A stretch of DNA of 7,565 bases from Chloroflexota bacterium (GCA_016199405.1 JACQGS010000306.1:1-7565); one strand, 5' to 3'; positions 1 to 6,165 are shown, numbered from the stretch's first letter. Program-made: numbers and translations. The notes: generated from the letters alone by a model not told the origin.

Positions 1-133
1 GAACGCCATGTGACCGCACTCTCGGCATTGCAGAAAACTATTTTGCGTTTGTTAAAGTGTCCAGTCAGTTGGTACCAGCAACTGGAATACAATTCTGGAT
101 AACTGTCAGATTTTTAAGCGAAAAGGAAGCCGA
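1..133. other. AT-richer segment of unlike origin, possible mobile-element end
   Basis: This segment replaces the part of the response-regulator gene that should encode its DNA-binding helices. The first 120 bases are about 43% G+C, while the adjoining coding sequence is about 55%. It contains a 6-bp inverted repeat, CAGTTG (66-71) and CAACTG (79-84), around a 7-base loop. On the minus strand a frame runs open from 51 to the window edge after a stop at 52-54. It contains a Cys-x2-Cys-Gly pair followed by an aromatic residue, like one knuckle of a transposase zinc ribbon, but it is only 17 codons long and no element family can be named. An insertion-sequence end or an assembly junction are the two explanations I consider; the sequence here does not decide between them. 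Confidence 0.35.
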
Positions 134-628
134 CACAATGTGCTTGAGGATTTCCAATTCTCGATGCGTCAGAGATTCCGGAGCCGTGGCTGCATCTTCG
201 TGCCGACGGCGAATCTCCTCCACCACTGTCGTCGCCGCGGTGGGATAGAGAAAAGTTTCTCCTCGCGCGACGACGCGCAAGGCATTAATGAGATCGGTTC
301 CGAGCGCACGTTTGGGGACAAAGCCCGAAGCGCCGGCTTGCAAGAGCGGCAGAACATATTGGGGATCTTCGTGTTGGGTGAGAATCAGAACGCGCGTCTG
401 GGGAAACTTTTCGCGGATGAGCCGTGTGGCTTCAAGCCCGTTCATCCCCGGCATCGCGATGTCCATCAGGACAATGTCCGGTTGCAATTCCTCCGTCCTG
501 TTCACCGATTCCGTTCCGTCTTGCGCTTCGCCGACGACTTGTACGTCATCATAATAACTCAAGAGCGCGCGCAAACCCTCACGTAAAATCGCGTGGTCAT
601 CGACGAGGATCACTCGGATTTTCGGCAT
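65..628 (-). CDS. NarL/FixJ-family response regulator, C-terminal HTH disrupted
   Basis: This is the response-regulator half of a two-component system, predicted to be phosphorylated by the kinase encoded just upstream. The receiver domain (residues 1-120) is complete: acidic pair D10/D11, phosphoacceptor D56 in MDIAMPG, T84 and K106. A LuxR-type helix-turn-helix begins normally at residue 153 with LTHRELEILKHIV. After V165 the protein departs from the family: the expected glycine and NKEIA-type recognition helices are missing and 22 unrelated residues follow before the stop. Neither alternative frame restores the domain. The reading frame is therefore intact but 3'-truncated, at 187 residues against the usual 210-225, and probably cannot bind DNA. 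The ATG follows GAGGCG at a suitable distance and lies 11 bases after the kinase stop, so the two are co-transcribed. The truncation may be biological or an assembly break. Confidence 0.85.
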   Translation of the reverse strand: MPKIRVILVDDHAILREGLRALLSYYDDVQVVGEAQDGTESVNRTEELQPDIVLMDIAMPGMNGLEATRLIREKFPQTRVLILTQHEDPQYVLPLLQAGASGFVPKRALGTDLINALRVVARGETFLYPTAATTVVEEIRRRHEDAATAPESLTHRELEILKHIVSASFSLKNLTVIQNCIPVAGTN

Positions 629-639
629 GGGTCGCCTCT

Positions 640-2550
640 CTATTGCGACACCGGCACACGCACAGTAATCAGCGTTCCCTTTCCCGGTGCCGTTTGCATG
701 TGAAACTCTCCGCCTAAATTGCTGGCGCGTTCCTGCATCCCGCGCAAGCCCAAGCCCTGACCTTCGGACAATTGCAGAGTTTGCGGATCGAAGCCACGCC
801 CGTTATCAGAAATTTCAAGCGTCACATAATCGCGCTCGCACGCAAAGCGTACGTCAACCATCGTCGCGTTCGCGTGGCGTACGATGTTTGTGATTGCTTC
901 TTGAACAATACGATAGAGAGCGGTTTCAATAGAAGTTGGCAAACGCGTCTGTAACCCATCTCCAGCCATCCGTAATGCAATGCCTAATGGTTTCAGCCTC
1001 TGTTCGCCGTACCAGACAATCGCGGGTTCCAGTCCCAAATCGTCAAGAAGGGTTGGGCGTAAATCGGCTATGAGCCGGTGAATATTTTTCAGCAAAGTTT
1101 GAGCAATCGATTTACAACTGCGCAGATGCGTATCGGCTTTTTGAATAGCGTGCGCGGATGCCACATTCACCGTATCAAGTCCGACCAACAGCGCGGTCAG
1201 GCTTTGGCTGGTTTCATCGTGCAGTTCGCGCGCGATGCGTTTCCGTTCATCTTCTTGCGCGGAGATCACGCGGTGCAGCAATTCGCCGCGCAGTTGTTCC
1301 TTCTTTTGCAATTCGGCATAAAGCCGCGCGTTATCTTTTGCCGCCGCTTCATACGCGGCGGTGCGTTCTTGCACCCGCGCGTCGAGTTTACGATTCCACG
1401 CCTGAATTTCTTCGGTGGAATTTTTCAGTCGGACGCGCATCTCGTCCAACGATCGCGCGAGGACGCCAATTTCATCGCGTCCCTGCGTTTGGATGGGTGA
1501 ATCCAAATCACCGTCGGCGATTCGCCGCGTCGCGGTAGTCAACGCTTGAACCGGAATGATGACACTGCGCGTTGTAAAATATACCAACACCAGCGCGCCG
1601 ATGAGTATCACTCCCACCAAACCAAAAATGCGTGATTGAAGTACGCGCGTCGGCGCAAAAACCTCCTCTTCACTCTGACGGACCGCGATGCCCCATTGTG
1701 CCCGCCCCAATGGCGCAAACGCGAGTACTTCGGCGAGCGGTTCTCCTTCCACGACCGGCGTGTGGCAATCGTGGCACGCGGAGACGGACGGACGATGATC
1801 GCGAATCATTCCACTCAAACTGGATCGGTGATCGCTTTCACCGCCGATGCGACCGGGGCGTGTGCTTGCCAAAATTCGCCCATCCAACGCAACCAAATCC
1901 ATATAGCCGGATTCGCCGAGCCCAATGGGATTAGAGAATGCGCGGATTTTTGAATCGGTGAAACTCAAAATAATAACGAGCGCACCCGACACATCGCCGG
2001 CAGAATCTCGAATCGGCGCCGCCGCGACGACACAGGGACCTAACAGATCAATGGGCTGTGCGACATGTGAAACAGCAAAAGCGGACCCGTTGAGTGCGGC
2101 ATTAACGGGAGTGACGTTGTGAAACGTTATTGTCCCGGTGACCGGCGGTGTGGCTGCGATTACCTGTCCGATCCGATTCACCAAGAACGCGCGCGACGCG
2201 AATGCTTCGAGCCGATGATACGCTTGATCGAGCGCGCTGTTCGCGCTGGGCGGATCCGACCAACGTGATTCGCCCGCAGTGTGAGTCAACCCATCTTGAA
2301 TATTTTCAATCAGTGCGTCGATATAGCTCGCCGTCATTTGCGCGAGGACAACCCGCTCTTGCAGATTGCGTTGCGTATTCTCGCTCAGCGCGGTGGTGCC
2401 GAGATAAGCAAACAATCCGATCATCGAAATCGTTCCGATGACAACCAAAATTGCCACCTTTGTGCTCAAACCAAAGGCGGGCAATAATTCCCTTGCCGCG
2501 CGCACACCGGATGAATGTAACTTCTCTGTCAGCCGCTTGATTCTTACCAT
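640..2550 (-). CDS. NarL-type (HisKA_3) sensor histidine kinase with cache-like sensor and CxxCH haem-c motif
   Basis: Membrane-bound kinase partnering the downstream response regulator. Residues are numbered from the TTG at 2577. A transmembrane helix (about 38-61) is followed by a large extracytoplasmic dCache-like domain (about 62-314), a second helix (about 315-336), HAMP (337-390), a coiled coil (about 390-430), HisKA_3 with phosphoacceptor H453 in RELHDE, and a GHKL ATPase domain with N-box N564, DNGRGF (591-596) and GQGLGLRG (607-614). Near the end of the sensor domain is CHDCH (268-272), a canonical c-type haem attachment motif on the side where haem c is matured. This suggests sensing of redox potential or a gas ligand; the signal itself is not visible. 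I chose the ATG at 2550, preceded by GGTGG. The TTG at 2577, nine codons upstream, has no ribosome-binding site and is the only alternative before an in-frame stop. Confidence 0.93.
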   Translation of the reverse strand: MVRIKRLTEKLHSSGVRAARELLPAFGLSTKVAILVVIGTISMIGLFAYLGTTALSENTQRNLQERVVLAQMTASYIDALIENIQDGLTHTAGESRWSDPPSANSALDQAYHRLEAFASRAFLVNRIGQVIAATPPVTGTITFHNVTPVNAALNGSAFAVSHVAQPIDLLGPCVVAAAPIRDSAGDVSGALVIILSFTDSKIRAFSNPIGLGESGYMDLVALDGRILASTRPGRIGGESDHRSSLSGMIRDHRPSVSACHDCHTPVVEGEPLAEVLAFAPLGRAQWGIAVRQSEEEVFAPTRVLQSRIFGLVGVILIGALVLVYFTTRSVIIPVQALTTATRRIADGDLDSPIQTQGRDEIGVLARSLDEMRVRLKNSTEEIQAWNRKLDARVQERTAAYEAAAKDNARLYAELQKKEQLRGELLHRVISAQEDERKRIARELHDETSQSLTALLVGLDTVNVASAHAIQKADTHLRSCKSIAQTLLKNIHRLIADLRPTLLDDLGLEPAIVWYGEQRLKPLGIALRMAGDGLQTRLPTSIETALYRIVQEAITNIVRHANATMVDVRFACERDYVTLEISDNGRGFDPQTLQLSEGQGLGLRGMQERASNLGGEFHMQTAPGKGTLITVRVPVSQ

Positions 2551-2589
2551 ATTCCACCAGCATGAAAACGAGCACAAGAAGGTATGAGC

Positions 2590-2609
2590 TCACTCCCCGA
2601 GGGGAATGA
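2590..2609 (-). other. GC-rich hairpin between tatA and the kinase gene
   Basis: A 20-base near-perfect palindrome with CCCC and GGGG cores and outer TCA/TGA arms can form about eight base pairs around a tetraloop. It lies 66 bases downstream of the tatA stop and about 40 bases upstream of the kinase start. No T-run follows on the minus strand, so it is not a standard intrinsic terminator. It could limit read-through from the redox genes into the kinase pair, stabilise processed mRNA, or serve as an operator. The rest of the 125-base gap shows no convincing promoter. Confidence 0.4.
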
Positions 2610-2675
2610 GCCCTTCGTGACTCCTTGCCGATCCTCTTTCCCGACGCAGAAAGAAATGCGCGGACTGCTAACAAC

Positions 2676-2819
2676 CTATCCCTTTTCCGTCAGCGCGTTT
2701 TTGAACTCTCGGATTGCTTTGCCGATTGAACGAGCGGTCTCCGGCAGATGGTTTACTCCAAAAATCAGCATTGCCACCAACAGAATGATTACGATATCCA
2801 ACGGCTCTGGTCGCAGCAT
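2676..2819 (-). CDS. tatA: Short TatA/E-family twin-arginine translocase subunit
   Basis: A 47-residue protein with the whole TatA architecture in miniature: a seven-residue N-tail ending PEPLD, one transmembrane helix (about 8-21), the FG hinge followed by VNHLPETARSIGKAIREF, and a short lysine-containing end. TatA forms the pore of the pathway that exports folded, cofactor-loaded proteins. Its position behind a Tat-signal FeS protein gene suggests it supports export of that protein. The densely charged tail usual in TatA (60-90 residues) is nearly absent. The ATG at 2819 has GGGGG five bases upstream. An in-frame ATG at 2831 would add four residues but has poor spacing to any ribosome-binding site. 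A third ATG at 2853 has a better GGAAGGA site but is in another frame, separated by a G5 run. The gene lies 58 bases after the hybB stop. Confidence 0.85.
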   Translation of the reverse strand: MLRPEPLDIVIILLVAMLIFGVNHLPETARSIGKAIREFKNALTEKG

Positions 2820-2877
2820 GTTTGCCCCCATCTATCCGAAGGGTTTCCGCCATAGAGGATCCTTCCGCGTCTGTGTG

Positions 2878-4452
2878 TTATGCATGCGCGCGTCCGTGTC
2901 GGGTCTCCGCTACAAAGACCGGCAAGAACTTGGCGGCTAAGCCAAACGCGACCACGCCACCGGCAATCAGCGAAAGCGTGATGGTCACTTCGCTCAGCGA
3001 GGGGATGTAGACCGGACCGCCGAACGCGTACGGCCACCATCCCAAGAGCGATGTGTTCAACCGATTCAACACCACGCCGCCGACGATCAGCCAGCCCGAG
3101 GCATACAACGCGCGCGAATTCTCGCGTCCGCGGCGAGTTGCCAGAACGAGCATCGGTACGATCACGCCGAGAATCATTTCGATTGAGTAGAGCGCGGCGT
3201 GGAATCCCGAGACCGTAAAGTACGTCCACGCGCCGCGCGCGATCAAATCCACCACCTTCAACGCGAGATAAATCGCGAGGACGATGGACGCCGCGCGCCC
3301 CAAGCCCTTGAGCAAATCATGCTCCAACTCTTTGCCAAACGCGCGCGCGCTCAAGTTCGATTCGACAATCGTCATGCCCAAGCCCACCGCGACCGCGCTG
3401 ATGAAGAAGAAAACCGGCAGCAGCGGCGTGTACCAGAGCGGATTGATTTTCTCCGGCGCGATCAGGAACAGCGAGCCGAGCGACGATTGGTGCAATGTCG
3501 AAAGGCACATGCCCGCGATGACGAGCGGGATCGTAATCGCGCGCACAACTTTGAGGGGCAATTGCAAATTGAACCGCTCGAAGATCGCCGGGCTGAATTC
3601 CAGGATGAGCACGGTGCCGTACAATACGACGCACCACGCCACTTCGAGCATCGGCGAATGAATGTTCCACATTCCGCCAAAGATCGGGTGCCAGATGTTG
3701 TACCAACGTCCGAGATCGAAGAGCAGTCCGACGACGGCGAGCGCGTACCCCAACAGCGCGGTCAAAATCGCGGGACGCACGATGGGGTGATAGCGTTTGA
3801 TGTTGAAGACGTGGACGGTGCCTGCCATCACAAAACCGCCCGCCGCCAACGCGATGCCGCTCACGACATCGAAACCGATCCACAATCCCCAAGGAAACTG
3901 ATCGGTCAAGTTCGTCGTGTAGCCCAAGCCGAAAAAGAACCGCACAATCGCGATACCAATCGCCGCGAACCACAGCGCACCGACAAACGCGATTGCTAAC
4001 GCGCCGCGGAGCGAAAGGCGCGGCAAGCGAATGTTTTTCAGGAAGGGCAGTTGTTCGGTCAGCGGCTTGATCTCGCGCGCGGCGTCCGGGTTCAGTTTTC
4101 TTTGTAGCCAATTGCCGGCAACGAAAACCAGCGTGAAAGGCACGCCGATCCGCAAGACGAACATATAGCCAAGCACCATCGCATCGCGAAAGAGCAAAAG
4201 TAAATTCACAAACTGGTGTGTCACGAGCGCGTACAGTACGATGCCGATGACGACGATGGCGATCAGACACACTGCCGCAACGATCACGGGCTTGGCATTG
4301 AACGGCGTCTTGGTTTTGGAGAGCGAACCATTCGCGTGCGGCTCCAGCCGGCGCTTCAATAGGTACAGCACGCCAAAGACCAACACGAATGGCACGATAA
4401 TGCGAACGATGAACTGGAACACGACGATTAGGAATTCGAGTGTGGGTGACAT
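2878..4452 (-). CDS. hybB: HybB/NrfD-family integral membrane subunit with N-terminal duplicated anchor extension
   Basis: Polytopic quinone-interacting subunit of a CISM-type redox complex; in HybB the partner FeS protein passes electrons to or from the menaquinone pool. From the ATG at 4452 the protein has 524 residues, against roughly 390 for HybB. The HybB core begins near residue 145 and shows RFFFGLGYTTNLTDQFPWGL (171-190), WIGFDVVSGIALAAGG (191-206), a DLGRWYNIWHP segment (246-256), EFSPAIFERF (285-294) and HQSSLGSLFLIAPEKINPLW (321-340). Residues 1-130 hold two extra membrane segments with matching tails ending RRLEP (34-38) and RKLNP (118-122), plus an intervening helix (about 55-76). 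The start follows GGAGGA. A longer frame reaches 4512, but its extra 20 residues come from an intergenic repeat. Closest to HybB rather than PsrC or NrfD proper; its catalytic partner is not in the window. Confidence 0.9.
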   Translation of the reverse strand: MSPTLEFLIVVFQFIVRIIVPFVLVFGVLYLLKRRLEPHANGSLSKTKTPFNAKPVIVAAVCLIAIVVIGIVLYALVTHQFVNLLLLFRDAMVLGYMFVLRIGVPFTLVFVAGNWLQRKLNPDAAREIKPLTEQLPFLKNIRLPRLSLRGALAIAFVGALWFAAIGIAIVRFFFGLGYTTNLTDQFPWGLWIGFDVVSGIALAAGGFVMAGTVHVFNIKRYHPIVRPAILTALLGYALAVVGLLFDLGRWYNIWHPIFGGMWNIHSPMLEVAWCVVLYGTVLILEFSPAIFERFNLQLPLKVVRAITIPLVIAGMCLSTLHQSSLGSLFLIAPEKINPLWYTPLLPVFFFISAVAVGLGMTIVESNLSARAFGKELEHDLLKGLGRAASIVLAIYLALKVVDLIARGAWTYFTVSGFHAALYSIEMILGVIVPMLVLATRRGRENSRALYASGWLIVGGVVLNRLNTSLLGWWPYAFGGPVYIPSLSEVTITLSLIAGGVVAFGLAAKFLPVFVAETRHGRAHA

Positions 4453-4463
4453 GGGTTCCTCCA

Positions 4464-4526
4464 GATTGGATGTTAGAAATTGGAGATTAGAAACCGCGCC
4501 TCCAACTTCCAACCTCTAACTTCTAA
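4464..4526. repeat. Opposed heptad-repeat arrays forming an imperfect hairpin
   Basis: Four 7-base units (gattgga, tgttaga, aattgga, gattaga at 4464-4491) are followed after a seven-base spacer by four complementary-type units (cctccaa, cttccaa, cctctaa, cttctaa at 4499-4526). The arms pair imperfectly, mostly with transition differences, so G-U pairing would be tolerated in RNA. The element fills the gap between hybA and hybB and its right arm encodes the last HybA codons. The hybB ribosome-binding site starts just beyond its left edge. Confidence 0.75.
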
Positions 4527-5421
4527 CGTCTACTTTCACTGGCACTTCAACTAACTTTTTCGATTCGACGCGATGGGTCCACCACGCGATCCCGCTCAGC
4601 AAAGTGATTAGCGTGGCAAGGACCGCCGGAATTTTTTCTTGCGCGTTCCACGTGAGTTCCGGCAACGGCTCACTCGGCAAATCGGTGCGGAAACCGAGTT
4701 GCTCAAACGGCGTGCCGCTCAGATACATCACCGACGTACCGCCCAGTTCCTTTTCGCCATAAACTTGGTTGACGTACTGGCTCGGATTCTTGGCAATGCG
4801 ATCTTTGGCAAACGCGATCAAATCTTCGCGCTTGCCGTAGAACAGCGCCTGATTGGGGCACGCCTGCACGCACGCGGGGCGATCGCGCTTGCCGTCCGCC
4901 ATGCAGTTTCGCGCACATTTGTTGATGCGCGGGTTCGGCGAGTTCCAATCGTATTTGGGAATGCCAAATGGGCAGGCGATCATGCAGTAGCGGCAACCGA
5001 TGCACTTTTCCGCGTCGTATGCCACGGTGCCGTCTTCCTTTTTATACAACGCGCCGACCGGGCAAGCCGACACGCACGCCGGGTCTTGGCAATGCATGCA
5101 TTGCAATTTGACCGGTTTGAGGACCGGGTTTTCCGGTTTGGGCGAGATATTCTTGAAATCAATCACCGTCAGCGTAGTTGCCGACAACGCCACTTCGCGC
5201 CCATCGGTTGGCAGATTGTTCGCGATTTTGCACGCGGTTTGACAGCTCTTACAGCCGATACACGCCGCGGTATCAATCAAAACGCCGTAACTGCCGCGCG
5301 GCGTGATCGGGGCGTGGCGCGCGGGGAGCGGCACGGGCGCGTCGGTGAATTTCGCGCCCAAGCCCACCACGGCAGCGCTGGCGCCGACAAGTTTGAGGAA
5401 ATCGCGTCGTGAAAGTTTCAT
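4516..5421 (-). CDS. hybA: Tat-exported HybA-like protein with four [4Fe-4S] clusters and C-terminal anchor
   Basis: Electron-transfer subunit acting on the outer face of the membrane, expected to dock on the HybB/NrfD protein encoded next. A twin-arginine signal SRRDFLK (4-10) precedes a hydrophobic stretch (11-22). Four cysteine clusters follow in the DmsB/HybA arrangement: C54-C57-C60-C64, C108-C111-C116-C120, C140-C143-C146-C150 and C169-C173-C184-C188. Sixteen cysteines would ligate four [4Fe-4S] clusters. In the last group the second cysteine lies one residue late (Cx3C rather than the usual Cx2C). A hydrophobic helix at about 264-281 anchors the C-terminus, as in HybA. The 301-residue length fits the family. 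The ATG follows GGAGG. The final VRS codons fall inside a heptad repeat, so the extreme C-terminus has probably drifted. NrfC- or DmsB-type relatives are alternatives, but the C-terminal anchor and partner favour HybA. Confidence 0.93.
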   Translation of the reverse strand: MKLSRRDFLKLVGASAAVVGLGAKFTDAPVPLPARHAPITPRGSYGVLIDTAACIGCKSCQTACKIANNLPTDGREVALSATTLTVIDFKNISPKPENPVLKPVKLQCMHCQDPACVSACPVGALYKKEDGTVAYDAEKCIGCRYCMIACPFGIPKYDWNSPNPRINKCARNCMADGKRDRPACVQACPNQALFYGKREDLIAFAKDRIAKNPSQYVNQVYGEKELGGTSVMYLSGTPFEQLGFRTDLPSEPLPELTWNAQEKIPAVLATLITLLSGIAWWTHRVESKKLVEVPVKVDVRS

Positions 5422-5444
5422 GATTGACCTCCAGTTTTTTCATT

Positions 5445-5519
5445 TGTCATTGCGAGCGTAGCGAAGCAATCTCCGACTATCTTGGGGATTGCTTCGCCCC
5501 TGCGGGACTCGCAATGACA
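5445..5519. repeat. 75-bp palindromic REP/MITE-like element
   Basis: The ends are perfect 12-bp inverted repeats, TGTCATTGCGAG (5445-5456) and CTCGCAATGACA (5508-5519). An inner pair, GCGAAGCAATC (5461-5471) and GATTGCTTCGC (5487-5497), flanks a short centre. Elements of this TCATTGCGAG / GCGAAGCAATC type are known as dispersed intergenic repeats in many bacterial genomes. It occupies most of the 103-base gap between the two-CW protein gene and hybA and would form a strong hairpin in the operon mRNA, possibly uncoupling their expression or protecting a processed end. Confidence 0.85.
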
Positions 5520-5524
5520 CTTGA

Positions 5525-5884
5525 CTATGCCGCGATCGCTTGCGGCTTGTACATCGCGCAACTGAGACATGCTTCGCGAATCTTGCCATTGTCGAGTTGT
5601 AGGGCAAGCCAGCAAGGCAAATCGGAATGTTGAAAGGCGGGACATTGCCCGCGCGCACGCGGATCGCAGCGTTTGAGATCCCAGCAGTGCAAGTAGATGA
5701 TTTTGTTGGAGCGATTGAAGGAGCGGATTGCATATGCCGCCTCGTTCTGCTCTGCCGTTGCCGGCGGCTGGAGTCTCTTTTCGAGCCATTTGCCCACGGC
5801 AATCGTCAGCGCGATGGGGATCGCAATGCGCAGGAGGAACATGAGCAGAACGACAAATGAATCAAGGTAGATTTGCGGAATCAT
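5525..5884 (-). CDS. Small membrane protein with C-terminal two-CW-type cysteine domain
   Basis: This 119-residue protein has one N-terminal membrane helix (about 9-31) ending in a basic GKWLEKRLQP segment (31-40), a polar linker, and a compact cysteine-rich tail. The tail has C67-W68, C73, C81-P, C91-W, C106 and C109, that is two Cys-Trp pairs and a closing CxxC, matching from memory the layout of so-called two-CW domains found with redox and sensor proteins. Six cysteines could bind a metal or FeS cluster, which I infer rather than see. The membrane segment resembles two segments at the start of the HybB protein. The ATG follows a strong GGAGGG site, and the longer upstream frame has no such site. 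It is the first gene of the redox cluster. Its precise function is unknown; an accessory anchor or electron-transfer subunit of the HybA/HybB complex is the likeliest role. Confidence 0.85.
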   Translation of the reverse strand: MIPQIYLDSFVVLLMFLLRIAIPIALTIAVGKWLEKRLQPPATAEQNEAAYAIRSFNRSNKIIYLHCWDLKRCDPRARGQCPAFQHSDLPCWLALQLDNGKIREACLSCAMYKPQAIAA

Positions 5885-5951
5885 AGGTCCCTCCTTGTCG
5901 CTGGGCTGAATGTGCGCCAGCTTTCGCGCGGAGTGAATTGCGGTCACGCTG

Positions 5952-5981
5952 TTTGTAGCACGCGGAGACTGGTGTTTTCAA
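5952..5981 (-). promoter_or_regulatory. Possible sigma-70-type promoter of the redox cluster
   Basis: On the minus strand TTGAAA (5976-5981) and TACAAA (5952-5957) are separated by 18 bases, giving a transcription start about 60 bases before the two-CW start codon. Both boxes match consensus only partly. The site lies downstream of the tRNA terminators, where a promoter for this cluster is needed. Confidence 0.35.
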
Positions 5982-6002
5982 TACGCGGGGCGATTCATCT
6001 GT

Positions 6003-6038
6003 GGATAAAGGAAACACCCCATCTCCCGATGGGGTGTT
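6003..6038 (-). terminator. Second hairpin terminator after the tRNA
   Basis: A perfect 11-bp stem, AACACCCCATC and GATGGGGTGTT (6013-6038), with a 4-base loop is followed on the minus strand by TCCTTTATCC. The T-tract is interrupted, so termination may be weaker than at the first hairpin 20 bases upstream. It insulates the redox cluster from the tRNA or, less likely, belongs to the leader of that cluster. Confidence 0.65.
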
Positions 6039-6047
6039 GTATGCAGT

Positions 6048-6079
6048 GGAAATAGAAAACCCCAGCCAAAGACTGGGGT
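6048..6079 (-). terminator. Intrinsic terminator of tRNA-Thr
   Basis: The stem ACCCCAG / CTGGGGT (7 bp, 7-base loop, 6059-6079) is followed on the minus strand by TTTCTATTT. It begins 5 bases after the mature 3' end of the tRNA. Confidence 0.88.
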
Positions 6080-6084
6080 CGCAA

Positions 6085-6156
6085 GCCGACTTCGAGAGTT
6101 GAACTCGAAACCTGACGATTACGATTCGTCTGCTCTGCCAATTGAGCTAAGTCGGC
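6085..6156 (-). tRNA. tRNA-Thr (anticodon CGT)
   Basis: The minus strand folds into a complete 72-base cloverleaf. The acceptor stem is GCCGACT / AGTCGGC, the D arm GCTC / GAGC, the anticodon stem GACGA / TCGTC with 7-base loop ATCGTAA, and the T arm TCGAG / CTCGA with loop TTCAACT. The anticodon CGT (6121-6123 on the opposite strand) reads ACG threonine codons. No 3' CCA is encoded; TTG follows the acceptor stem, so CCA must be added enzymatically. The gene stands alone, with its own promoter and terminator. Confidence 0.96.
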
Positions 6157-6165
6157 GACGCGCTG

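Noticed and set aside
2551..2577. TTG start of the histidine kinase
   Set aside because: No ribosome-binding site precedes it. The ATG at 2550 has GGTGG upstream, and the nine extra residues add nothing to the fold.
2668..2853. Minus-strand frame starting MAETLRID with a good ribosome-binding site
   Set aside because: Beyond the first residues the product resembles nothing and has no membrane helix, while the overlapping frame encodes a clear TatA. It is kept only as a possible frameshift or start issue.
3199..3999. 266-codon open frame on the plus strand
   Set aside because: It lies antisense within hybB, its product is charge-rich and low in complexity, and hybB has clear family motifs throughout. 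It is a shadow of GC-rich codon usage.
4453..4512. N-terminal 20-residue extension of HybB
   Set aside because: The residues are encoded by the intergenic heptad repeat, there is no ribosome-binding site before it, and GGAGGA precedes the ATG at 4452.
4639..5412. 257-codon open frame on the plus strand
   Set aside because: Antisense to hybA, whose sixteen cysteines and Tat signal are unambiguous. The product has no recognisable domain.
5933..5947. GTGA-N7-TCAC inverted repeat upstream of the two-CW gene as a CRP/FNR site
   Set aside because: The CRP half-site spacing is six, not seven, the arms are only 4 bp, and FNR half-sites do not fit.
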